Source: an uncultured Lachnospiraceae bacterium
GTDB taxonomy: Bacteria > Bacillota > Clostridia > Lachnospirales > Lachnospiraceae
Direction of reading: 5' to 3'
Length of the DNA: 24,958 nt
NCBI GenBank assembly: GCA_958402795.1
Contig: CATXUX010000043.1
Coordinates: 1-24,958, forward strand
The notes below the pieces were generated by a model that did no database searches, was not told the origin of the DNA, and worked only from the letters and a program-made list of their open reading frames with translations. Positions 14,215 to 20,431 of the stretch are shown in pieces. A program made the translations under genes and the position numbers. The number at the start of each line of letters is the position of its first letter. Within the stretch, counting starts at the first letter, position 1.

Positions 14215-15187
14215 TATACCTGCGGAACATGAAAAAAACGTGTTCGGTCAGTTTGACGTATATGCGAAGAAGATTGAACGGACCTTTCATGTGACGCTGA
14301 TCGCCCGTGACGGCGCGGTGAAGATCCTGGGGGAGCAGGCAGCGGCGGAGAAGGCGAAACGCGTACTGGAACAGCTTACGGAATTATCCCGGAGGGGAAA
14401 TACGATTACGGAACAGAATGTAAATTATGCGATCTCTCTTGTATTTGACGGTCAGGAGACGCAACTGACGGAGATTGATAAGGAACTGATCTGTCATACA
14501 CTTCAGGGAAAGCCGATCCGGCCGAAGACGATCGGACAGCGCAATTATGTCGATGCGATCCGAAAAGATATGATCACGTTTGGCCTTGGCCCGGCGGGAA
14601 CAGGAAAAACATATCTTGCAATGGCGATGGCGATCACCGCGTTTAAGGCAAATGAAGTCGGAAGGATCATTCTGACACGGCCGGCGATCGAGGCGGGGGA
14701 GAAGCTCGGGTTTCTTCCCGGAGATCTGCAGAGTAAGATTGATCCGTACCTGCGGCCGCTCTACGATGCGCTGTATGAGATCATGGGCGCCGACAGTTTT
14801 ATCAAAAATTCGGAAAAAGGACTGATCGAAGTTGCGCCGCTTGCCTACATGCGCGGGCGGACACTGGATAACGCATTTATTATACTGGATGAGGCGCAGA
14901 ATACGACTCCCGCACAGATGAAGATGTTCCTGACGCGGATCGGGTTTGGCTCCAAGGTCGTCATTACCGGGGATTCCACGCAGAAGGATCTTCCGGCGGG
15001 GACGGTGTCCGGACTGGATGTGGCGGTCCGTGTCGTGAAAGGACTGGAAGGCATCAGCATATGCACCCTGACAAGCAAGGACGTTGTACGGCATCCGCTG
15101 GTGCAGAGCATTGTCAAGGCATACGAAGATTATGAAAAGAAGGCGGCGGCGCGCGCGTCCCGCGGCACATCAAAGAAGAAGAGATAG
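14189..15187 (+). CDS. phoH: PhoH family ATPase (YbeZ-like)
   Basis: A 332-residue cytoplasmic P-loop ATPase. A small N-terminal KH-like part (about 1-75) precedes the ATPase domain with Walker A GPAGTGKT (134-141), the conserved LTRPAIEAGEKLGFLPGDL, Walker B IILDEAQN (231-238) and the VVITGDSTQKDLP sensor region. The C-terminus is basic (SRGTSKKKR). Family members are predicted RNA helicases or NTPases working with YbeY in rRNA maturation, and the ybeY gene follows 11 bp downstream. The start lies within the last 26 bases of yqfD and has AAAGGA upstream, so translation is probably coupled. Confidence 0.93.
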   Translation: MSLLELMIDIPAEHEKNVFGQFDVYAKKIERTFHVTLIARDGAVKILGEQAAAEKAKRVLEQLTELSRRGNTITEQNVNYAISLVFDGQETQLTEIDKELICHTLQGKPIRPKTIGQRNYVDAIRKDMITFGLGPAGTGKTYLAMAMAITAFKANEVGRIILTRPAIEAGEKLGFLPGDLQSKIDPYLRPLYDALYEIMGADSFIKNSEKGLIEVAPLAYMRGRTLDNAFIILDEAQNTTPAQMKMFLTRIGFGSKVVITGDSTQKDLPAGTVSGLDVAVRVVKGLEGISICTLTSKDVVRHPLVQSIVKAYEDYEKKAAARASRGTSKKKR

Positions 15188-15198
15188 AGGAGCAGGAG

Positions 15199-15693
15199 AT
15201 GAGTTTATATATTGAAGAAGAGGGAGAAAACCGACTCCCTCTGGATACGGAGGCTGTGGCGAAGACGGTCACAGACGCGGCACTGAATTATGTGGAATGC
15301 CCTTATGAGGCGGAGATCAACCTTCTGCTGACGAATGATGAGGAAATTCACCGGATGAACCAGGAGTTCCGGCAGGTGGACAAGGCGACGGATGTTCTTT
15401 CCTTTCCTATGATCGAATATGCAATACCGGGAGATTTCTCCGATGTGGAAGAGCAGATCGATGCATTTCATCCGGAGACAGGGGAACTTATGCTGGGGGA
15501 TATTGTAATCTCCAAAGAGCATGTTCTTTCACAGGCGGAGAATTACGGTCATTCTCCGACGCGTGAATTTGCGTTTCTGATCGCGCACAGTATGCTTCAT
15601 CTGTTCGGCTATGACCATATGGAAGAGACAGAGCGCCTCGATATGGAGCAGAAGCAAAGGGAGATTCTGGAGCGGGTACATATTTTACGGTAA
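15199..15693 (+). CDS. ybeY: Endoribonuclease YbeY, rRNA maturation factor
   Basis: A 164-residue zinc-dependent endoribonuclease involved in 16S rRNA 3'-end maturation and ribosome quality control. The metal site is the HSMLHLFGYDH motif, His130/His134/His140, matching HxxxHxxxxxH. Earlier conserved segments are LLLTNDEEIHRMNQEFRQVDKATDVLSFP and LGDIVIS. The protein has a slightly long N-terminal part but is of normal length for Firmicutes. A purine-rich GAGGAGCAGGAG abuts the ATG. It is flanked by phoH and by a flippase gene 15 bp downstream. The usual dgkA/cdd/era neighbours of other Firmicutes are absent here. Confidence 0.94.
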   Translation: MSLYIEEEGENRLPLDTEAVAKTVTDAALNYVECPYEAEINLLLTNDEEIHRMNQEFRQVDKATDVLSFPMIEYAIPGDFSDVEEQIDAFHPETGELMLGDIVISKEHVLSQAENYGHSPTREFAFLIAHSMLHLFGYDHMEETERLDMEQKQREILERVHILR

Positions 15694-15708
15694 CGGACGG
15701 AGGGAATT

Positions 15709-17376
15709 ATGACGGATTCACAAAAGAATACGAAACAACCAAAAAATGATGATTTTCTGATGCAGGGGACGATTCTTGCCATTGCCATGGTTCTCACGAA
15801 AGTGATCGGTGTTGTGTACCGCATCCCGCTGACCAACATTCTCGGCGATGAAGGCAATGGATTTTACGGGTATGCATATGAAGTCTATGCAATGGCGCTG
15901 ATGCTTTCTACATACAGCCTTCCGACGGCGGTATCAAAGCTGATCTCCCAGCGCATGGCGCTGCGCCAGCATAAGAATGCGCTTCGTGTTTTTCTCGGGG
16001 CGCTGATTTTTGCCGTTGTTGTGGGAGGAATCATGGCGCTTCTGATTTTCTTCGGCGCAGATGCGATTTCAACTTATCTGATGGAGTCGCCGCTAAGCGC
16101 TTATGCGCTGCGTGTGCTTGCGGTGGGGATTTTCATCGTTGCGATACTTGGCGTCCTCCGGGGATATTTCCAGGGACTTGGCACGATGATGCCGACGGCG
16201 GTATCCCAGATCATTGAGCAGATCGTGAATGCGGTTGTCAGTATCGCGGGAGCGGCAGCTCTGTATCAGGTCGGAATTACGGCGGGGGAAAAAGCAGGGG
16301 AAGAATTGCTCGGACCTGCATATGGCGCGGCAGGAGGCACACTCGGAACCGTGTTCGGCGCTTTATTTGCCCTGCTTTTTTTACTGCTCGTCCTCTATGC
16401 ATACCGCGGACGGTTTTACCGGCAGATGTGCCATGACCGCACACGTAAGAAAGAAAGCTACGGCAGGATTATGAAGATTCTGGTGCTTACGATCGCACCG
16501 ATCATCTTCAGCACCGCGATCTATAATATCAACCAGATACTGGATCTGACGATTTTTAATAAAGTCATGGCGGCGCAGGGATTTACGGAGAAGGAATATA
16601 TGGCGCTGCAGGGCATTTACACAGGAAAGTATAATACGCTGATCAATGTGCCCATGGCGATGGCAAACGGTCTTGCTTCTTCGGTCATCCCGAGTATGAC
16701 GATGGCTGTAACGCGTGGCGACAGGCGGCAGGTTCATGATAAGATCAGTCAGTCCGTCCGCCTTACGATGTTTATTGCAATTCCCTGCGCAGTGGGATTT
16801 CTCACGCTTGCGAAACCGCTGATGGTACTGCTTTACAATGACGCCAGTGCGACGCCGGCGAATCTCCTCCGGATCGGTTCGATTACGGTGATCCTGTACT
16901 GCTGGTCTACCATTACGAACTCGATCCTCCAGGGAATGGATAAACTGTCGGAACCTGCAAAAAATGCGGGAATCTCGCTGGTTGTCCATTTGATTTCTCT
17001 GTTCCTTATGCTGGTAGTCTTCCAGTGGAACATTTATGCGCTGGTCGGGAGCAACATCGTATTTTCCGTATGCATGTGTGTGCTGAACTCAAGGGCAATC
17101 TGGAAAGCATGCGGATACCGGCAGGAATTTGTCAGGACGATCCTGAAACCGTTTGCCGCGTCGGCGATCATGGCTGTTGCAACTCTTGCGGTATATGCAC
17201 TGTTCCATTTCCTGATCGGCGGCAGATTCCTTCCGACCATTCTTGCGATTCTGGCGGCAGTCGCGGTTTATGTGGTCGCTGTGCTGAAACTGGGGGCATT
17301 GTCAAAGGCAGATATCCTCGCTCTTCCGAAAGGCGGGACAATCTACCGGTTATGTAAAAAAGCACATCTTGTATAA
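15709..17376 (+). CDS. SpoVB/MurJ-like polysaccharide flippase (MOP superfamily)
   Basis: A 555-residue inner-membrane protein with about 14 hydrophobic segments. It begins with FLMQGTILAIAMVLTKVIGVVYRIPLTNILGDEGNGFYGYAYEVY, the typical first helices of SpoVB/YtgP/MurJ-like lipid-linked-sugar exporters. NVPMAMANGLASSVIPSMTMAV in helix 9 or so is also typical. Members move lipid II or related precursors across the membrane; SpoVB acts in spore cortex synthesis, while close paralogues act in vegetative growth, and the sequence alone does not decide which this is. AGGGAATT sits just before the ATG. Adjacent ybeY and the BofC-like gene suggest a constant neighbourhood with a sporulation flavour. 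Confidence 0.87.
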   Translation: MTDSQKNTKQPKNDDFLMQGTILAIAMVLTKVIGVVYRIPLTNILGDEGNGFYGYAYEVYAMALMLSTYSLPTAVSKLISQRMALRQHKNALRVFLGALIFAVVVGGIMALLIFFGADAISTYLMESPLSAYALRVLAVGIFIVAILGVLRGYFQGLGTMMPTAVSQIIEQIVNAVVSIAGAAALYQVGITAGEKAGEELLGPAYGAAGGTLGTVFGALFALLFLLLVLYAYRGRFYRQMCHDRTRKKESYGRIMKILVLTIAPIIFSTAIYNINQILDLTIFNKVMAAQGFTEKEYMALQGIYTGKYNTLINVPMAMANGLASSVIPSMTMAVTRGDRRQVHDKISQSVRLTMFIAIPCAVGFLTLAKPLMVLLYNDASATPANLLRIGSITVILYCWSTITNSILQGMDKLSEPAKNAGISLVVHLISLFLMLVVFQWNIYALVGSNIVFSVCMCVLNSRAIWKACGYRQEFVRTILKPFAASAIMAVATLAVYALFHFLIGGRFLPTILAILAAVAVYVVAVLKLGALSKADILALPKGGTIYRLCKKAHLV

Positions 17377-17383
17377 ATAAAAA

Positions 17384-17454
17384 CGAAAAAGCCAATACTG
17401 TATCAAAAAAGGAGTGAATCCTTATGGAAAGAAAATACCGTGTTGGCTTTTTCG
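17384..17454 (+). promoter_or_regulatory. Nested hairpins around the start of the BofC-like gene
   Basis: The 15-base arm 17384-17398 pairs with 17440-17454 throughout, with one U-G pair. The stem core GCCAATAC/GTGTTGGC is flanked by A5 on the left and T5 on the right, like a bidirectional terminator. The enclosed 41 bases contain the ribosome binding site and the ATG of the next gene, and the right arm lies in codons 6-11. Inside it, AAGGA (17409-17413) pairs with TCCTT (17419-17423) directly before the ATG. The structure could terminate flippase transcripts or restrict translation of the next gene. Confidence 0.7.
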
Positions 17455-17789
17455 CCGCCGTTCTGGCAGTGACAGCATTGCTCGCGGCGGGATATTATTT
17501 GAGTTATCAGTATACGTCAGATAAGTACCAGACAGAACACCGGGAAAAAGAAGAAGAAAAAAACGAGAGCCTGACCACACAGGGAGGAGCAGAACAGACG
17601 GAGGGGTATTATGTCGGCGAACTGCATGGCTATGTGGTTGTTTATTATCAGGACCGGCAGACGATCTATGAGATGACGGAAATCCCGTACCGGACACTGC
17701 CTGACGAAGTACAGCAGGAACTGCGCGAGGGAAAATATATCAAAACTACACAGGAACTATATGCATTTCTCGAGAATTACTCGAGCTGA
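17424..17789 (+). CDS. Membrane-anchored protein with BofC C-terminal-like domain
   Basis: A 121-residue protein with one N-terminal membrane helix (about 8-28) followed by a charged linker (HREKEEEKNESL). The remaining extracytoplasmic domain reads YYVGELHGYVVVYYQDRQTIYEMTEIPYRTLP and ends in LREGKYIKTTQELYAFLENYSS. The pattern 'GY-x-VYY-x-T-x-I-LP-L-x-G-x-Y-ELY-FLE-YSS' resembles the BofC C-terminal domain. B. subtilis BofC restrains pro-sigma-K processing via SpoIVB; whether this protein does so is unknown. AAGGAG (17409-17414) precedes the ATG by nine bases but is inside a small hairpin. It lies 47 bp after the flippase gene. Confidence 0.7.
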   Translation: MERKYRVGFFAAVLAVTALLAAGYYLSYQYTSDKYQTEHREKEEEKNESLTTQGGAEQTEGYYVGELHGYVVVYYQDRQTIYEMTEIPYRTLPDEVQQELREGKYIKTTQELYAFLENYSS

Positions 17790-17812
17790 AACGGTCGGAG
17801 AACATGAAACGC

Positions 17813-17841
17813 TGGACGAAATGTAAAAAATAGTGTAGTAT
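17813..17841 (+). promoter_or_regulatory. Possible promoter of the DUF896-DUF4250 pair
   Basis: TGGACG (17813-17818) and TAGTAT (17836-17841) are separated by 17 bp in the 119-bp gap before the DUF896 gene. Both boxes differ from consensus, so the call is tentative. Confidence 0.3.
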
Positions 17842-17854
17842 ATCAATGCAATGG

Positions 17855-17877
17855 TGATCCGCGGGGGGGGCGGATCA
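17855..17877 (+). repeat. Hairpin with all-G loop in a 5' leader
   Basis: TGATCCGC (17855-17862) pairs perfectly with GCGGATCA (17870-17877). The seven-base loop is entirely G, part of an 8-G homopolymer. No T-tract follows, so it is not a terminator. It would lie in the leader RNA of the DUF896 gene, 31 bases before its ATG. Confidence 0.6.
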
Positions 17878-17908
17878 TGCCTGTTGAATAAAAAGGAGCA
17901 GAAATCAA

Positions 17909-18133
17909 ATGGATGAACAGAAGATTAACCGAATCAATGAATTATACCGGAGATCCAAGGCGGAAGGACTGACTGAGGAGGAAAAGAAGGAGCAGAAGCT
18001 GCTGCGTGCGGAATACATTGCCGCGATCCGCGGGAATCTGAAGAGCCAGCTTGACCAGATCGATATAAAGGAAAAAGACGGAAGGATTGTAAATCTGGGG
18101 GAAAAGTACGACCATAAAAAGAAAGGATGCTGA
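17909..18133 (+). CDS. DUF896 domain protein (YnzC/UPF0291 family)
   Basis: A 74-residue cytoplasmic protein. It begins with INRINELYRRSKAEGLTEEEKKEQKLLRAEYIAAIRGNLKSQL, a long helical hairpin diagnostic of DUF896 (B. subtilis YnzC). A short polar tail with a terminal cysteine follows. The family is small, conserved in Firmicutes and without known function. AAAGGAG lies 12 bases before the ATG. The DUF4250 gene follows four bases after the stop. Confidence 0.92.
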   Translation: MDEQKINRINELYRRSKAEGLTEEEKKEQKLLRAEYIAAIRGNLKSQLDQIDIKEKDGRIVNLGEKYDHKKKGC

Positions 18134-18137
18134 AAAC

Positions 18138-18320
18138 ATGATGGAAAAGCTGCCGAATGATCCGGTACTCCTGCTTGGCGTGGTGAATACGAAGCTGAGG
18201 GATTACTATCCCAGTCTGGAGGCGCTGTGTGAGGATCTGGATACAGACCAGGCGGAACTGGAAGAAAAACTGGATGCCGTTGATTATCATTATGACCGGA
18301 GGCAGAACCAGTTTATATAG
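18138..18320 (+). CDS. DUF4250 domain protein
   Basis: A 60-residue protein beginning MMEKLPNDPVLLLGVVNTKLRDYYPSLEALCEDLD, the signature of DUF4250, a small family of clostridia and relatives with no known function. The second half, AELEEKLDAVDYHYDRRQNQF, is helical and charged. The ribosome binding site (AAAGGA) lies inside the end of the DUF896 gene, so the two are translated from one transcript. The start could equally be the second ATG at 18141. Confidence 0.88.
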   Translation: MMEKLPNDPVLLLGVVNTKLRDYYPSLEALCEDLDTDQAELEEKLDAVDYHYDRRQNQFI

Positions 18321-18377
18321 ATTGAGAGATGACTTGCGGGTGAGTCTTGAAAATACATAGGAGTTGGCTGAGAAGAG

Positions 18378-19826
18378 ATGGAGAGAAGAGATGTATCAGA
18401 AAAAGATCCGGTTCAGAGCATACCGCAGACGGAACCGGAGAGACAGTATTATTATATGGACCGTGCAAGGGAGCTGGTAAAGGAACGGGAACGAAAAACC
18501 GGACGTCCCCAGACATATTGTGTGACAACATTCGGGTGCCAGATGAATGCACGGGATTCGGAAAAGCTGGCCGGGATCCTTAAAAAGATCGGCTTTATGG
18601 AAGAACCGCAGGAAGAAAAGGCGGATCTTGTGATTTTTAACACCTGTACGGTCCGGGAAAACGCAAATCTGCGTGTCTACGGAAGGCTTGGACAGCTCGG
18701 CAGGATCAAGAAGGAACATCCGGACCGGATGATCGGTCTGTGCGGCTGTATGATGCAGGAGCCGGAAGTGGTGGAAAAACTGAAGAAAAGCTATCGCTTT
18801 GTAGATCTGATCTTCGGTACGCACAACATATATAAGTTTGCGGAACTGCTTGCCACGCAGATGGAATCCGGGCGTATGGTGATCGACGTCTGGAAAGATA
18901 CGGATATGATCGTGGAAGACCTTCCGGCAGAACGGAAATATCCGTTCAAGTCCGGCGTCAATATCATGTTCGGCTGCAACAATTTCTGCAGTTATTGTAT
19001 TGTCCCCTATGTGAGAGGACGGGAGCGCAGCCGGAATCCGCAGGACATTGTCCGTGAGATCCGTTCGCTTGTCGCGGACGGTGTGGTAGAAGTGATGCTG
19101 CTTGGACAGAATGTGAATTCTTACGGGAAGAATCTGGACAAACCGGTCAGTTTTGCGCAGCTTCTTCAGCAGATTGAGGAGATCGACGGCCTGGAGCGGA
19201 TCCGTTTTATGACGTCGCATCCGAAAGATCTGTCGGACGAGCTGATTGATGTGATGGGACGTTCAAAAAAAATCTGTAAGCATCTGCATCTTCCGGTTCA
19301 GTCCGGGAGCACGAGGATTCTCAAAAAGATGAACCGGAGATATACGAAAGAAGAATATCTGAGACTGACAGACAAGCTGCGCAGCGCGGTTCCGGATATT
19401 TCACTGACGACAGATATCATTGTCGGGTTTCCCGGCGAGACAGAGGAAGACTTTCAGGAAACACTGGACGTGGTCCGCACAGTCCGCTACGACAGCGCGT
19501 TCACATTTCAGTATTCGAAACGGACGGGAACCCCGGCTGCGGTGATGGAGGATCAGGTTCCGGCGGATGTGGTGAAGGACCGTTTCGACAGGCTTCTTCA
19601 TGAAGTGCAGTCCATTTCTGCCGAGGTGTGCGCCGTCCATACAGGGACGGTGCAGGAAGTGCTCGTGGAAATGAAAAATGACCATGATGATTCTCTTGTG
19701 ACAGGACGGATGAGCAATAATCTGCTGGTGCATTTCCCGGGGGATGAAAGTCTGATCGGAAAACTGGTCCGTGTCAGATTGAGAGAGTGCCGCGGATTTT
19801 ATTACCTTGGCGAGATGGTATCATGA
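18378..19826 (+). CDS. miaB: tRNA-2-methylthio-N6-dimethylallyladenosine synthase MiaB
   Basis: A 482-residue radical-SAM methylthiotransferase that adds the 2-methylthio group to i6A37 of tRNAs reading UNN codons. The N-terminal UPF0004 domain binds the auxiliary cluster through Cys54 (TFGCQMN), Cys90 (FNTCTVREN) and Cys124 (LCGCM). The radical-SAM cluster is bound by CNNFCSYC (Cys200, Cys204, Cys207), followed by IVPYVRGRERSR, characteristic of MiaB rather than MtaB. The C-terminal TRAM-like domain starts near 415. A 45-residue extension before QTYCVTTFGC is typical of clostridial members. Upstream GAGAAGAG is a modest ribosome binding site. The gene starts the miaB-mutS-mutL cluster. Confidence 0.95.
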   Translation: MERRDVSEKDPVQSIPQTEPERQYYYMDRARELVKERERKTGRPQTYCVTTFGCQMNARDSEKLAGILKKIGFMEEPQEEKADLVIFNTCTVRENANLRVYGRLGQLGRIKKEHPDRMIGLCGCMMQEPEVVEKLKKSYRFVDLIFGTHNIYKFAELLATQMESGRMVIDVWKDTDMIVEDLPAERKYPFKSGVNIMFGCNNFCSYCIVPYVRGRERSRNPQDIVREIRSLVADGVVEVMLLGQNVNSYGKNLDKPVSFAQLLQQIEEIDGLERIRFMTSHPKDLSDELIDVMGRSKKICKHLHLPVQSGSTRILKKMNRRYTKEEYLRLTDKLRSAVPDISLTTDIIVGFPGETEEDFQETLDVVRTVRYDSAFTFQYSKRTGTPAAVMEDQVPADVVKDRFDRLLHEVQSISAEVCAVHTGTVQEVLVEMKNDHDDSLVTGRMSNNLLVHFPGDESLIGKLVRVRLRECRGFYYLGEMVS

Positions 19827-19926
19827 GGTAAGAATCTACCAGAAATATTTTTTGAAAAAACGTTCAGACTATGTAGGAGAAGAGTACGAAAGACTTGGAA
19901 TATACTATATAGGAGGACGTTTTTCT

Positions 19927-20343
19927 ATGAAGAAGCTAAGTGAACACCTGCTGCTCTGGACGCTGGGCGGCACGATATACTACATGATCGAGGTGGTATT
20001 TCGTGGATTTTCCCACGTCTCGATGTTTATACTCGGCGGGTTCTGTATGCTGTTTTTCGGGGAACAGGGACTGCTTACCGGGTGGGAGGATCCGCTCTGG
20101 ATGCAGGTGCTTCGCTGTACCCTTTTTGTGACTGCCGGGGAATTTCTGACAGGGATCATTGTCAATAAATGGCTGCATCTGAATGTCTGGGATTATTCGG
20201 GGCAGCCGATGCAGTTGTTCGGACAGATCTGCATGCCGTTTACGATCTTGTTCTCCGGACTGTGCGCTGTGGGGATCATCCTTGCAGCCTATCTTCTGTA
20301 CTGGCTTTACGGAGAAAAGAAACCGGCGTTCCGCGTATTGTGA
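19927..20343 (+). CDS. Membrane protein, putative ABC-transporter type IV family (PF06541-like)
   Basis: A 138-residue integral membrane protein with about four helices. The pattern LLLWTLGGTIYYMIEVVFRGFSHVSMFILGGFCMLFFGEQG, followed by GEFLTGIIVN, WLHLNVWDYS and FGQICMPFTILFSGLCAVGI, matches the small family annotated as 'putative ABC-transporter type IV'. No ATPase partner is nearby, and its real role is unknown. The long frame begins at 19807 inside miaB, but AGGAGG at 19911-19916 lies ten bases before the ATG at 19927, which also starts the conserved part. It sits between miaB and mutS on the same strand. Confidence 0.82.
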   Translation: MKKLSEHLLLWTLGGTIYYMIEVVFRGFSHVSMFILGGFCMLFFGEQGLLTGWEDPLWMQVLRCTLFVTAGEFLTGIIVNKWLHLNVWDYSGQPMQLFGQICMPFTILFSGLCAVGIILAAYLLYWLYGEKKPAFRVL

Positions 20344-20352
20344 AAAACGCAC

Positions 20353-20381
20353 TTTCCTAAAAATGGAAAAAATGATATACT
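20353..20381 (+). promoter_or_regulatory. Possible mutS promoter
   Basis: TATACT (20376-20381) is a good -10, but the box 17 bp upstream (TTTCCT) is poor. The mutS operon may instead be transcribed from upstream genes. Confidence 0.25.
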
Positions 20382-20431
20382 GTACACGAATCTGCAAAGA
20401 AGAGGACAAAGCTTGGAAAGGGAGGTCAGAA

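Noticed and set aside
14384..15094. Reverse-strand frame of 236 codons opposite phoH
   Set aside because: Shadow of phoH; its composition is that of a complementary strand and no domain is visible.
17769..17785. CTCGAG repeated at the end of the BofC-like gene as a terminator
   Set aside because: The two copies can form a 6-bp stem over a 5-base loop, but it overlaps the last codons and no T-tract follows; there is not enough evidence for termination.
18396..19220. Reverse-strand frame of 274 codons opposite miaB
   Set aside because: Antisense shadow of miaB; no ribosome binding site or domain was seen.
19807..19926. 40-residue N-terminal extension of the PF06541-like protein
   Set aside because: It begins inside miaB and has no ribosome binding site, whereas AGGAGG precedes the ATG at 19927.
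20183..20431. N-terminal extension of MutS by 83 residues
   Set aside because: It overlaps the previous gene, its sequence is unlike MutS, and GGGAGG with a GTG at 20432 gives the canonical N-terminus.
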